Source of the DNA: Mucilaginibacter dorajii
Lineage (GTDB): Bacteria > Bacteroidota > Bacteroidia > Sphingobacteriales > Sphingobacteriaceae
Direction: 5' to 3'
NCBI RefSeq assembly: GCF_024808255.1
Contig: NZ_JANTYS010000031.1
Coordinates: 1 to 64,000 of the forward strand
Length of the DNA stretch: 64,000 nt
The notes under the pieces are model-generated. The model was not told where the DNA came from. It saw only the letters and a list, made by a program, of their open reading frames with translations, and did not search any database. The stretch's first letter is position 1. The number at the start of each line of letters is the position of its first letter. Below are positions 8,208 through 16,944 of this stretch, one piece after another. The position numbers and the translations under genes are program-made.

Positions 8208-9803
8208 TTGGACAGAAAACTGATAATAGGAACACGAGGCAGCGAATTAGCGCTGTGGCAGGCTAATTTTGTAAAAGACAGCCTTGCTGCCATCAATATT
8301 ACCGCCGAACTAAAGATCATAAAGACCCAGGGCGACCGCATCCTCAACCTAAGCTTCGATAAGCTGGAAGGTAAGGGTTTCTTTACCAAAGAATTAGAAG
8401 AAGAACTGATAGCCGGCACTATTGACCTTGCGGTACACTCGCATAAAGACCTGCCAACCGAAAACCCTCCGGGACTCATCATCGCAGCAGTTTCAGAACG
8501 GGAAGACCCTTCTGAACTGTTGTTGATATTGAAGGATTGTGTGGATGTACACCAAAAGCTTTCCGTTAAATACGGCGCCACTGTGGGTACATCATCAAAC
8601 AGGCGCAAAGCTCAGCTGCTTGCCTACCGCCCCGACCTGGAGATAGCAGAATTACGTGGCAATGTACCTACCCGCATAGGCAAACTGCGTGATGAAAAAT
8701 ATGATGCCATTATGCTGGCTAAAGCTGGCGTAAGCCGTTTAGGGATTGACCTGAGCGAGTTTCATGTAGAGGAATTAACCCCCGCCGAGCTGATCCCTGC
8801 ACCTGCACAGGGCGCTTTGGCCATCCAGATCCGCGAAACAGATCAGGAGCTTTTTGAAGCCCTGCAAGCCCTGCACCACGCCAACGTTGCCGAGGAATTA
8901 GCTGTCGAGCGCACCGTATTGAAGTTATTTGGAGGTGGTTGTCACCTGCCTTTGGGCTGCTATTGCCGTAAGGAAGATGATCTGTTCCAGGTGTTTACAT
9001 CCAAGGCCGATGAGGGTGACGACTTCCCCGACAGGGTGTTTATAGAAGCACCAACTACCGAAGGATTGGCGCACAAAGTTGTAGCCATGTTTGATACTAA
9101 CCGCAAACTGGCCCAAAGCGTGTTCATTACCCGCGATCTTTCGGAACAAAGCTATTTTCGTAAGGCGTTAGAGAAACATAATATTGCGATAGACGCCCGC
9201 TCACTGATCCGCACGGTACCCGTAATAAACAAGCTTGATCCATATATTTTAAGAGATATCAACTGGGTTTTCTTCAGTAGTAAGAATGCTGTTGAATATT
9301 TCTTCGCATTAAAACCCCAATTGTCCCCCAAAGTAAAATTTGGTGTGATGGGCACGGGATCTGAAGATACCTTGCGCCGCAATGGTCACTTTGCTGCCTA
9401 TGTTGGCGAAAGTGGCGATACTACTGAGGTTGCTGCCGATTTTGCCGCGATAGCTAACGGCTCAAAGGTACTGTTCCCCGGTGCCGAAGGCTCTTTACGC
9501 AGCATACAACAGGGCTTATCTGCCGAAACTAAAATAATTGATCTTACGGTTTATGAAACTGTGCTTGAGGAGGATGTAGAAGGTACCGGTGCAGATATAT
9601 TGGTATTTACCAGCCCCTCAAATGTAGAAGCTTATTTCCAGGATAATTTACTGGAGCCCAATCAGCAGGTAATTGCCATTGGTAAATCAACCGGCAAAAA
9701 ATTTGATGAAATGGGAACCAGGTATACACTTCCCTACTCGCCAGATGAAGTTGGCTTAGCCGAAGCAGTTTTTGGAACAACTTGTTTGACTAACAGGTGC
9801 TAA
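8208..9803 (+). CDS. hemC: Fused hydroxymethylbilane synthase / uroporphyrinogen-III synthase
   Basis: Residues 1 to about 305 are porphobilinogen deaminase: it polymerises four porphobilinogens (RKLIIGTRGSELALWQA start, VHSHKDLPT, and the cofactor-attaching cysteine in GGGCHLPLGC). Residues about 310 to the end match uroporphyrinogen-III synthase, which closes the ring with D-ring inversion (VFITRDLSEQSYFRKAL, FFSSKNAVEYF, VFTSPSNVEAYF). Both steps are thus in one 531-residue chain (hemC-hemD). I chose the TTG at 8208 because hemC proteins start like MDRKLIIGTRG and because the TTG at 8184 overlaps the -7 element. It begins the heme locus. Confidence 0.9.
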   Translation: MDRKLIIGTRGSELALWQANFVKDSLAAINITAELKIIKTQGDRILNLSFDKLEGKGFFTKELEEELIAGTIDLAVHSHKDLPTENPPGLIIAAVSEREDPSELLLILKDCVDVHQKLSVKYGATVGTSSNRRKAQLLAYRPDLEIAELRGNVPTRIGKLRDEKYDAIMLAKAGVSRLGIDLSEFHVEELTPAELIPAPAQGALAIQIRETDQELFEALQALHHANVAEELAVERTVLKLFGGGCHLPLGCYCRKEDDLFQVFTSKADEGDDFPDRVFIEAPTTEGLAHKVVAMFDTNRKLAQSVFITRDLSEQSYFRKALEKHNIAIDARSLIRTVPVINKLDPYILRDINWVFFSSKNAVEYFFALKPQLSPKVKFGVMGTGSEDTLRRNGHFAAYVGESGDTTEVAADFAAIANGSKVLFPGAEGSLRSIQQGLSAETKIIDLTVYETVLEEDVEGTGADILVFTSPSNVEAYFQDNLLEPNQQVIAIGKSTGKKFDEMGTRYTLPYSPDEVGLAEAVFGTTCLTNRC

Positions 9804-9810
9804 AAAACAA

Positions 9811-9843
9811 ATGTTGCCCATAACCATCGGTTACGGGCAACAT
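9811..9843. terminator. Hairpin between convergent hemC and DNRLRE genes
   Basis: ATGTTGCCCATAACC pairs with GGTTACGGGCAACAT over a three-base loop with one mismatch. It separates the ends of two convergent genes. There is no strong T run, so termination is inferred from position and stem strength. Confidence 0.6.
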
Positions 9844-9851
9844 CATCAAAG

Positions 9852-10817
9852 TTAATGTTTTACGTATTTCACTATCAACCTGGGATGCCTTGTGGCGTCA
9901 TCATAATAGCTTGAGCAAAATATCCGGCTGGTATACAGTACTTCTTTTTGAACAGATAGCTTAAATCCGTAATTGACATTGCCGCTTACCATGGCGCTTA
10001 CCATATCTTTTACGTTAATATTCATATTCAAAAAAGGCTGATCGGTACTCGGCAACACAACCTGGTTGGTGGTTAAGCCTGCCGGCTGGTTAAACCAGTT
10101 CACGGTTGTTTTATCCCAATCGGTAGCTACCTGCTGCACCACAAAGGAATTGTCGGCACCCGAATTTGCATTTATCAGATCGCCGTTTTTAGGTATAGTA
10201 TCTGAATATAAATGGAGTTCGGCAGATATGATGGTTGCATTCGCGGGAACGCTGCTCAAGTCAAATTTCAATAAATTACGGGTTGTGATTGGTAAAGAGT
10301 TGATGGTCCAGGCGCAAAGCGGTTCTTCTATGGATGTACGGTTAGTGGCATCCTGTCCGTTGTACACCGCGATATTGATTTCATAAGGGTTATGGTTTGG
10401 CGAAAGATCAAGCGTTGTAACATTCGCCGCCTTTACCGTTACACCAACCGTATCAACGCCGGTAAGGCCATCTTTATCAATAATCATGAACTGAAACTGA
10501 TATTTTCCTTCAATAAGATGTTTTGCTGTTGCTGATGCAGAGGCTTCATTCACAATAGATGCCTCTGCAGGTCCCGAAATCTGGCTCCATAAATAACCCA
10601 CTACCACGTCGGCGGTATTACCACTTTTACCGGTTAGTTGTATCGAATCCTGTGGTAAGGTAATGGTTACATCTGCTTCAGCCTGGGCCAAAACCTTTGG
10701 GATAGTAGTTGTTTGAGTAGTAGTTGAGGCTACCGGTGCTAAATCTGCTTTTTTGCATGCACTTAGCATGGCCAAAAACGCCAGCGCGATTAGTAGCGGG
10801 AATCTAAAGGTTTTCAT
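9852..10817 (-). CDS. DNRLRE-domain lipoprotein
   Basis: The 321-residue product starts with a lipoprotein signal (MLSAC, lipidated Cys near residue 21). An Ig/PKD-like domain follows at about 50-135 (YLWSQISGP, YQFQFMIIDKDG). The C-terminal half is a DNRLRE/CBM96-type beta-sandwich (NLLKFDLSSVPANATIISAELHLY, TVNWFNQPA). DNRLRE domains occur in surface carbohydrate-binding proteins of Bacteroidota, so it is probably an outer-membrane-anchored binding protein. There is no partner gene nearby; it is convergent with hemC. Confidence 0.82.
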   Translation of the reverse strand: MKTFRFPLLIALAFLAMLSACKKADLAPVASTTTQTTTIPKVLAQAEADVTITLPQDSIQLTGKSGNTADVVVGYLWSQISGPAEASIVNEASASATAKHLIEGKYQFQFMIIDKDGLTGVDTVGVTVKAANVTTLDLSPNHNPYEINIAVYNGQDATNRTSIEEPLCAWTINSLPITTRNLLKFDLSSVPANATIISAELHLYSDTIPKNGDLINANSGADNSFVVQQVATDWDKTTVNWFNQPAGLTTNQVVLPSTDQPFLNMNINVKDMVSAMVSGNVNYGFKLSVQKEVLYTSRIFCSSYYDDATRHPRLIVKYVKH

Positions 10818-10947
10818 TGCTTATCAGACAGTTAGGTAGTATAAATGTAAGCAATGTTTTGAAATTTCAAATACTCTTGTAAAATCATCTTTACGCCATA
10901 AATTACCTTTAAGGATTTTAAAGAGCCCATAATTGTATGCGTTTATA

Positions 10948-10955
10948 TAAATTTG
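10948..10955 (+). promoter_or_regulatory. hemB -7 promoter element
   Basis: TAAATTTG is an exact TAnnTTTG match. It overlaps a possible TTG start at 10953 and so argues for the ATG at 11007. The implied leader is about 45 bases. Confidence 0.5.
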
Positions 10956-11006
10956 CGTTCATTAGGGCCCGAAAGTAATTACTGGTGCCTGAGCATCGAA
11001 CATAAA

Positions 11007-11978
11007 ATGTTACAAAGACCTCGTAGAAACCGAAAAAGTGAAGTTATACGCCAGATGGTGCAGGAAACACACGTTAGCGCGGCTAACCTGATATTCCCGC
11101 TGTTTATTATTGATGGTGTGAACCAGAAAAGTGAAGTGGCTTCCATGCCCGGTATTTACCGGTACTCTATTGATAATTTACTGCGCGAGATTGAAAGCTG
11201 CCTTAAGCTGGGCTTATACTCTTTTGATCTGTTTCCTAATATCGATGAGGCTTTAAAAGATGCCATGGCTACCGAAAGCTACCGCCAGGAAAGCCTTTAT
11301 CTGCGTGCTATCCGTGAAGTTAAAAAGAACTTTCCTGAGGCTTGTGTTGTTACTGATGTGGCAATGGATCCCTACAGCAGCGACGGTCATGACGGTATTG
11401 TTAAAGACGGCATGATCCTGAACGACGAAACGCTGGAGGTGCTGGGTAAAATGGCTTTAGCGCATGCGCAATGCGGTGCCGATATCATAGCACCATCAGA
11501 TATGATGGATGGGAGGGTTGGATATATTCGTAAGGTTTTAGATGATAATGGCTTTACCAACGTTTCTATCATGTCGTACTCGGCCAAATATGCCAGTGCT
11601 TTTTATGGTCCGTTCAGGGATGCTTTAAATTCAGCTCCTAAATTTGGCGATAAAAAAACATACCAGATGAACCCGGCTAACCAGCGCGAAGCACTAATTG
11701 AGGCTAACCTGGATGAATTGGAAGGAGCCGATTTTTTAATGGTAAAACCCGCTTTACCTTACTTAGATGTAATAAAGCTGATAAAAGATAATACCGAATT
11801 ACCTGTTGCTGCTTACAACGTTAGCGGCGAGTATGCTATGATCAAAGCAGCAATACAACGCGGCTGGCTTAACGAGCAGCGTGCCATTACCGAGGTGCTT
11901 ACCAGCATCCGCAGGGCCGGCGCAACTGCGATATTAACGTATCATGCTAAAGAGGTTTTGGAAAATAAATGGCTTTAG
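11007..11978 (+). CDS. hemB: Delta-aminolevulinic acid dehydratase (porphobilinogen synthase)
   Basis: HemB condenses two 5-aminolevulinates to porphobilinogen in the cytoplasm. The protein is 323 residues from the ATG at 11007, the normal family length. The two active-site lysines are seen in MSYSAKYASAFYGPFRDA and MVKPALPYLDVI. The metal loop reads DVAMDPYSSDGHDG, without the cysteines of zinc enzymes, which points to the Mg-dependent class. The open frame extends upstream to a TTG at 10953, but that codon overlaps the -7 element and the extra residues are not conserved. It precedes hemL. Confidence 0.93.
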   Translation: MLQRPRRNRKSEVIRQMVQETHVSAANLIFPLFIIDGVNQKSEVASMPGIYRYSIDNLLREIESCLKLGLYSFDLFPNIDEALKDAMATESYRQESLYLRAIREVKKNFPEACVVTDVAMDPYSSDGHDGIVKDGMILNDETLEVLGKMALAHAQCGADIIAPSDMMDGRVGYIRKVLDDNGFTNVSIMSYSAKYASAFYGPFRDALNSAPKFGDKKTYQMNPANQREALIEANLDELEGADFLMVKPALPYLDVIKLIKDNTELPVAAYNVSGEYAMIKAAIQRGWLNEQRAITEVLTSIRRAGATAILTYHAKEVLENKWL

Positions 11979-11984
11979 TAATAA

Positions 11985-12129
11985 ATTCTAAACTCTAATT
12001 TCTAAACCCTAACAAAAGGGGGGAAATAGAGTCAGAATGTAAAAAAGCAAGTTTTAAACTTTAGAATTTAGAGATTAGAATTTAGGATTTAAAAAATTAG
12101 AGTTTAAAAATTAGGATTTAGAGTTTCAA
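11985..12129. repeat. TTTAGAATTTAGAG word-repeat region before hemL
   Basis: Words such as CTAAACTCTAATTTCTAAA occur at the left, and their complements (TTTAGAATTTAGAGATTAG, GGATTTAGAGTTT) several times at the right, making an imperfect inverted repeat of about 145 bases ending two bases before the hemL ATG. It fills the hemB-hemL gap and may affect hemL translation through structure. Confidence 0.65.
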
Positions 12130-12131
12130 AA

Positions 12132-13502
12132 ATGTTAGATTCAATTAAAAAGATGTTTTCGGGCGAGGCTAATGAGCCGGTGAATACTACTGGCAAGCCT
12201 GATATCAGCAGGGAAAAATCTGCGGAGTTATATGCCAAAGCTAAAACGTACTTTCCTGGAGGAGTAAACTCGCCGGTAAGGGCGTTTAAATCTGTTTACG
12301 GTACACCTTTGTTTATTCAAAAAGGCGATGGCAGCCATATTTGGGATGCTGATGGTAACGAGTTTATTGACTACTGCTGCTCATGGGGCCCACTAATCCT
12401 GGGCCACAACAACGCCAAGGTTAAAGAGAAAGTGATTGAGGTGATGCAAAATGGCATGTCCTTCGGTGCTCCAACCGCCTTAGAGAACGAACTGGCCGAG
12501 CTGATCCTGAAAAACAATAAATTTATTGAAAAACTGCGTTTTGTAAGCTCGGGTACCGAGGCGGTAATGTCGGCCATCAGGCTGGCACGTGGCTATACCA
12601 AACGTGATAAGATCCTGAAATTTGAAGGCTGTTATCACGGGCACACAGATGCCTTACTGGTAAAAGCAGGCTCTGGCCTGGTTACTTTTGGCGAAACCTC
12701 ATCCGCGGGCGTACCAAAGGCTTTCGCCGATGAAACCATCGTGGTGTCACTGAACGATAAAGAAGCGCTTACAAAGGCTTTTGAAGACTTTAAAGATCAA
12801 ATCGCGGCTATCATCATTGAACCTATCCCGGCTAATAACGGTTTACTATTACAGGAAAAAGAATACCTGCAATTTTTGCGCGATATATGCACAAAAAACG
12901 GCACGCTGCTGATCTTTGACGAAGTGATCTCGGGTTTTCGCGTTGGCTTTGAAGGCGCAGCTGGTTACTATCAGATCAAGCCTGATATCATCACCTATGG
13001 TAAGATCATTGGTGGTGGGTTGCCGGTTGGCTGCTACGGCGCATCGGCAGAAATTATGGGTAATGTATCACCGGATGGTGGCGTTTACCAGGCGGGCACT
13101 TTATCTGGTAACCCGGTAGCCATGGCAGCAGGCATAGCTCAGTTAAGTGAGCTTTTACGCATGGGCTTTTACCGCGACCTGAATAACAAGAGAGAGGAAT
13201 TTACCGAAGCCATTCAGCGTTTTGCTACGGCCCGTAATTATAAATTTAAGGTGTTTGGTATCGGGTCGATATTCTGGTTTGCTTTTACAGATAAAGAGTA
13301 TATTCGTAAAGCCGAAGATATTGATGCTTCAAGTATGGAGAAATTTAAAAAGTTTCACCGCGAACTGATAAACCGGGGTATTTACCTTGGTCCATCAGGT
13401 TATGAGGTTGGTTTTATATCATCGGCCCATACCAAAATTGATTTGGAAAAAACAAAACGGGCTATATTTGATAGTCTTGATTTAGTGTTTAACGGGAAGT
13501 AG
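12132..13502 (+). CDS. hemL: Glutamate-1-semialdehyde 2,1-aminomutase
   Basis: HemL isomerises glutamate-1-semialdehyde to 5-aminolevulinate, the step after HemA. The 456-residue protein carries the class-III aminotransferase fold: FPGGVNSPVRAFKSV, the SSGTEAVMSAIRLAR phosphate site, the FDEVISGFRVG motif, and the PLP lysine in TYGKIIGGGLPVG. It has an N-terminal extension of about 25 residues before ISREKSAELY; downstream starts are possible but not needed. It fits the C5 pathway with hemA at 22.9-24.1 kb. Confidence 0.93.
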   Translation: MLDSIKKMFSGEANEPVNTTGKPDISREKSAELYAKAKTYFPGGVNSPVRAFKSVYGTPLFIQKGDGSHIWDADGNEFIDYCCSWGPLILGHNNAKVKEKVIEVMQNGMSFGAPTALENELAELILKNNKFIEKLRFVSSGTEAVMSAIRLARGYTKRDKILKFEGCYHGHTDALLVKAGSGLVTFGETSSAGVPKAFADETIVVSLNDKEALTKAFEDFKDQIAAIIIEPIPANNGLLLQEKEYLQFLRDICTKNGTLLIFDEVISGFRVGFEGAAGYYQIKPDIITYGKIIGGGLPVGCYGASAEIMGNVSPDGGVYQAGTLSGNPVAMAAGIAQLSELLRMGFYRDLNNKREEFTEAIQRFATARNYKFKVFGIGSIFWFAFTDKEYIRKAEDIDASSMEKFKKFHRELINRGIYLGPSGYEVGFISSAHTKIDLEKTKRAIFDSLDLVFNGK

Positions 13503-13588
13503 TTTGCAGTTAACAGTAGGCAGTTTGCAGTTAAAGCAGACTAACAACGCCCGCTGCGAACTGCAAACTGCCCACAGCAAACTGAAAC
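13503..13588. repeat. CAGTTTGCAGTT inverted repeat
   Basis: AGTTTGCAGTT words on the left pair with AACTGCAAACTG on the right over the whole hemL-histidine kinase gap. It is another of the window's palindromic word repeats and may form a hairpin downstream of hemL. Confidence 0.6.
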
Positions 13589-13592
13589 TAAA

Positions 13593-14468
13593 ATGAAAAA
13601 AACATTTGTAATATTTTACGCGCTGATCATCTACGCTGTTGCGGAGCTGATTTGGTGGGGGTATATGCTGGTTTCGTTGCAGCCAAGGCGTACCGGGATG
13701 ATCATGGGCGAAGGCGCTATGTTTGTTGCGGTATTTGTGATAGGTGCCTATAACCTGCATAAATCATTTAACCGGCAGCAAAAATTATCTGAGCAAAAAA
13801 AGAACTTTTTGCTTTCGGTAACACATGAGCTCAAATCGCCCCTGGCCTCAATTAAAATATTACTGCAAACCATTCAAAAACGCAATTTAACCAGGGAACA
13901 GATCCTTGATTTTATTGATAAATCGTTGAACGATGTAGAACGTTTGGATGATATGGTTGAAAATATGCTGTTGGCATCAAAAATTGAAAACCGCTCATAC
14001 AGCTTCCCTAAAGCAAGTTTTAACTTATCGGTTTTGGTTGATAGCATTGTTAACCGCCTGCAAATTACCAAGTGCGATTGCAACCAGCAGATCATCGACG
14101 CCGAAATTGAACCGAAAATTGAGATCACCGGCGATAAATTTGCCCTTACATCGGTAGTAACCAACCTTATCGAAAACGCGGTGAAATACTCAAACCCATG
14201 CTCGGCAGTAGCAGTTAAGCTATTTTCAAAAGATGATAAGGTTTACCTGGAAGTGGCCGATCAGGGCATAGGCATTGCCGATCATGAAAAAGCCCGTATT
14301 TTTGACCGTTTTTACCGTGTTGGCAGCGAGGAAACCCGTAATACCAAAGGTACCGGTTTGGGCCTGTATATAGTAAAAGAGGTGCTGGATAAGCACCATG
14401 CCAGCATTAAGGTGAAAGACAACCGCCCCGCAGGCAGTATTTTTGAAGTTGTATTTGGATTAACCTAA
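13593..14468 (+). CDS. Membrane sensor histidine kinase
   Basis: Two membrane helices (residues about 5-28 and 40-58) are separated by only a short loop, so there is almost no external sensor domain. A HisKA domain with the phospho-accepting His in SVTHELKSPLASIK (about residue 75) follows, then the HATPase domain: N box NLIENAVKYS, DQGIGI, and TKGTGLGLYIVKEV. The protein has 291 residues. Its partner regulator starts 11 bases downstream. The pair sits between hemL and hemE on the same strand; a role in heme or redox sensing is inference from position only. Confidence 0.9.
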   Translation: MKKTFVIFYALIIYAVAELIWWGYMLVSLQPRRTGMIMGEGAMFVAVFVIGAYNLHKSFNRQQKLSEQKKNFLLSVTHELKSPLASIKILLQTIQKRNLTREQILDFIDKSLNDVERLDDMVENMLLASKIENRSYSFPKASFNLSVLVDSIVNRLQITKCDCNQQIIDAEIEPKIEITGDKFALTSVVTNLIENAVKYSNPCSAVAVKLFSKDDKVYLEVADQGIGIADHEKARIFDRFYRVGSEETRNTKGTGLGLYIVKEVLDKHHASIKVKDNRPAGSIFEVVFGLT

Positions 14469-14478
14469 ATTATAAGTG

Positions 14479-15186
14479 ATGCTTAACAAAAAAAGAATTT
14501 TATTGGCCGAAGACGAAGAACATTTGTTGGAAGCCATCAAGCTTAACCTTGAGCTGGAAGGTTATAAAGTTTCTACAGCAAAAAATGGTAAAAAAGCTTT
14601 ACAGTTATTCAAAGAAGAGCGTTTTAACCTGGTTATATTAGATGTAATGATGCCCGAGATTGATGGCTTTGTGGTTGCAGAAACCATCAGGCTTGAAAAC
14701 ACCGAGGTGCCTATTATGTTCCTTACTGCCAAAAACACTAACGAAGATAAAATTGCCGGCCTTAAAAAAGGTGCAGACGATTACTTGACTAAGCCGTTTA
14801 ACCTGGAAGAACTAATTTTAAGGGTGAATAACCTGGTAAAACGCAGTTTGAAAGGCGATGACCTGAAAGAGTTTAACAGTTACAAAATAGGTGAAAAAAC
14901 CATTCACTTTAACTCGTTTGAGTTAGTTAATGAGGATGGATCAATCACCGCCCTTACCAAAAAGGAAACCATGCTGCTTAAATTGCTAATTGAGCGCAGG
15001 AACGACGCCGTATCGCGTGAGCAGATCCTGGAAACCGTATGGAACTATGATGTGTATCCGTCAACCCGTACCATCGATAACTTTATTCTTACCTTTCGTA
15101 AGTATTTTGAACCAGATCCTAAAAACCCGGTTTATTTTCACTCTATCCGCGGCGTAGGTTATAAATTCACCGATAATTTGCATTAA
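14479..15186 (+). CDS. OmpR-family DNA-binding response regulator
   Basis: Residues 1-120 form a receiver domain (acidic pocket LLAEDEEH, phospho-accepting Asp in VILDVMMPE, Thr in FLTAKN, Lys in YLTKPF). Residues about 130-235 form a winged-helix DNA-binding domain of the OmpR/PhoB type (TRTIDNFILTFRKYFEPDP, FHSIRGVGYKF). A GTG at 14476 just precedes the chosen ATG at 14479. It should be phosphorylated by the upstream kinase, and its stop overlaps the next start (TAATG). Confidence 0.92.
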   Translation: MLNKKRILLAEDEEHLLEAIKLNLELEGYKVSTAKNGKKALQLFKEERFNLVILDVMMPEIDGFVVAETIRLENTEVPIMFLTAKNTNEDKIAGLKKGADDYLTKPFNLEELILRVNNLVKRSLKGDDLKEFNSYKIGEKTIHFNSFELVNEDGSITALTKKETMLLKLLIERRNDAVSREQILETVWNYDVYPSTRTIDNFILTFRKYFEPDPKNPVYFHSIRGVGYKFTDNLH

Positions 15187-15707
15187 TGTTCAGTAACCAG
15201 GTGCGCATATTTATTGCATTTGTTTTCCTGCTGTCGTTAGGCTTGTTGCTATATCTACGTATTTATGAGCTGGCAGCAGTAGCGGTGTTGATGATCATTT
15301 TATTGATCTGGGATTATTTTAAACAAGGCACCCTGGTTGTTGCGGCCAAATATTTTCATAATAAAGATTTTGTTAAGGCCGAGAAATCACTGAACGAAAT
15401 AAGCAATCCAAAATGGCTCAGCAAAAAACGCCGTGGGTTCTACGAGTTTATATACGGCGGTATCTGCATACAAAAACAGGATTTTGAAGCAGCGGAACAA
15501 CATTATGAAATGGCGGCGCAATATCCGTTACGCAATTTAAACGATCACGTGGCAGCCTTGGTAACCGTAGCCAACATCAGCATAAGGCGCGGTAACTATG
15601 AAAAAGCGCAAGCCTATTTACAGCTTACCGAAAAGCATACTGATAAAATTACAGCCAAAATGAAGGATGTGATCAACAAACTTCACAAGGAGATTAAAAA
15701 AAAATAG
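15186..15707 (+). CDS. Small membrane protein with TPR-like region
   Basis: The start overlaps the response-regulator stop by one base, so the two are translationally coupled. The 173-residue product has two N-terminal membrane helices (about residues 5-22 and 27-44). Its soluble part has two or three TPR-like helix pairs (YIYGGICIQKQDFEAAEQHYEMAAQYP style spacing). It is probably an accessory protein of the two-component system or a membrane scaffold; no specific function is recognised. Confidence 0.75.
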   Translation: MFSNQVRIFIAFVFLLSLGLLLYLRIYELAAVAVLMIILLIWDYFKQGTLVVAAKYFHNKDFVKAEKSLNEISNPKWLSKKRRGFYEFIYGGICIQKQDFEAAEQHYEMAAQYPLRNLNDHVAALVTVANISIRRGNYEKAQAYLQLTEKHTDKITAKMKDVINKLHKEIKKK

Positions 15708-15711
15708 GGTT

Positions 15712-15807
15712 GAAGAATCAAGAGTCAAGAATCAAGAGTCAAGACAAAAATGCATGGCGCAGATGTTTTCACTCTTGATTCTTGACTCTTGACTCTTGAC
15801 TCTCTTC
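15712..15807. repeat. GAATCAAGAGTCAAGA inverted repeat before hemE
   Basis: The left arm has GAATCAAGAGTCAAGA-type words (15715-15744); the right arm (15772-15807) has the complementary CTTGACTCTTGATTC words, three in tandem. Together they could form a long hairpin ending 8 bases before the hemE ATG. The right arm is open in the hemE frame, which creates a false upstream TTG start at 15789. Confidence 0.8.
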
Positions 15808-15815
15808 AAAAAGAT

Positions 15816-16841
15816 ATGAGAGATTCGTTATTAATAAAGGCAGCTTTTTCCGAAAAAACAGAACGACCGCCGGTATGGATGATGCGCCAGGCTGGCCGTT
15901 TCATGAAAGAATACTGGGACATTAAAAACAAGTATTCCTTTTTGGAAATGTGCAAAACACCAGAGCTTGCTGCTGATGTTACCATGCTGCCTGTTAATTT
16001 ATTAGGGATAGATGGTGCCATTCTGTTCTCAGATATATTGGTTACCGGTGAAGCCATGGGTGGCGATTTAAGCTTTAACGCAGGCGTAGGCCCTAAATTT
16101 GCCAATCCCGTGCGTACCCAAAAAGATATTGATAACCTGCAAACCGACGTGATTGACAGGTTACAGTATGTTGCTGATGCTATTAAAGTTATTCAACAAC
16201 GTTTAAATGGCAGTATTCCGCTAATTGGTTTTGCAGGCGCGCCATTTACCGTGATGAGCTACCTGGTGGAAGGTGGATCATCAAAAGATTTTAAATTAAC
16301 CAAGCTGATGCTGCACAATGAGCCGGAAATGGCCCATCAGCTGTTATCAAAAATTGCTACGGTTACGGCAGACTACCTGAACCTGCAAATTGAAGCGGGT
16401 GTAAACGCAGTACAGATCTTTGATAGCTGGGCGCAGGCCTTGGCCTGGGATGATTATAAAGAATTTAGCCATTACTACATTCAGCAGATCATCAGTAAGC
16501 TTAACCGTAAAGATATCCCGGTTATCTCTTTCTGTAAAGGCAGCTCGGTTTTTGCACCGTTGATGGCCGAAGCTAAGCCGGATGTAATATCGATAGATTG
16601 GAATGTGGATCTGTTGGATATCAAAAAACGTTTACCTGCCGGCATAGCTGTACAGGGAAACCTTGATCCGCATATCCTTTACGCCGATAAAAAAGTAATT
16701 AAAGACCGCATTTACCGCCTGTTCGACCGCATGAAGGACGAACCCGGTTTCATCTTCAACCTGGGCCACGGCATTATGCCCGATATCCCGTTTGATAACG
16801 TGAAGTATGCGGTAGAAATTATTAAGGAATACAAGAATTAA
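15816..16841 (+). CDS. hemE: Uroporphyrinogen decarboxylase
   Basis: HemE converts uroporphyrinogen III to coproporphyrinogen III. The 341-residue protein shows the PPVWMMRQAGRFMKEYW substrate-binding start, the ILFSDILV stretch with the key Asp, the GFAGAPFTVMSY loop, and the NLGHGIMPD end. The ATG at 15816 gives the family start (MRDSLLIKAAF). The in-frame TTG at 15789 would translate the adjacent repeat and is rejected. hemJ follows after a short palindromic repeat. Confidence 0.93.
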   Translation: MRDSLLIKAAFSEKTERPPVWMMRQAGRFMKEYWDIKNKYSFLEMCKTPELAADVTMLPVNLLGIDGAILFSDILVTGEAMGGDLSFNAGVGPKFANPVRTQKDIDNLQTDVIDRLQYVADAIKVIQQRLNGSIPLIGFAGAPFTVMSYLVEGGSSKDFKLTKLMLHNEPEMAHQLLSKIATVTADYLNLQIEAGVNAVQIFDSWAQALAWDDYKEFSHYYIQQIISKLNRKDIPVISFCKGSSVFAPLMAEAKPDVISIDWNVDLLDIKKRLPAGIAVQGNLDPHILYADKKVIKDRIYRLFDRMKDEPGFIFNLGHGIMPDIPFDNVKYAVEIIKEYKN

Positions 16842-16851
16842 AACCCAATAT

Positions 16852-16922
16852 GTCATTGCGAGGAACGAAGCAATCCCGTAGCTGTGCATCATTCACCTGC
16901 AAGGTTGCAATTGCTTCGTTCC
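16852..16922. repeat. GTCATTGCGAGG-type repeat between hemE and hemJ
   Basis: GTCATTGCGAGGAACGAAGC at the left is mirrored by a GCAATTGCTTCGTTCC tail at the right, the standard layout of this dispersed palindrome. It fills most of the hemE-hemJ gap and may form a hairpin. Confidence 0.8.
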
Positions 16923-16944
16923 ATGTAATATATAGTTTAAGCAT

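Noticed and set aside
12371..12577. Open frames antisense to real genes (for example inside hemL, hemC, hemA, the permease and the efflux genes)
   Set aside because: They lie wholly inside well-supported genes in other frames and have no family features of their own.
15712..15807. CRISPR-like repeat array
   Set aside because: The repeats are short words in inverted arrangement without regular spacers, and no cas genes are present.
15789..15815. Upstream TTG start for hemE
   Set aside because: It would translate the CTTGACTC repeat; the family start matches the ATG at 15816.
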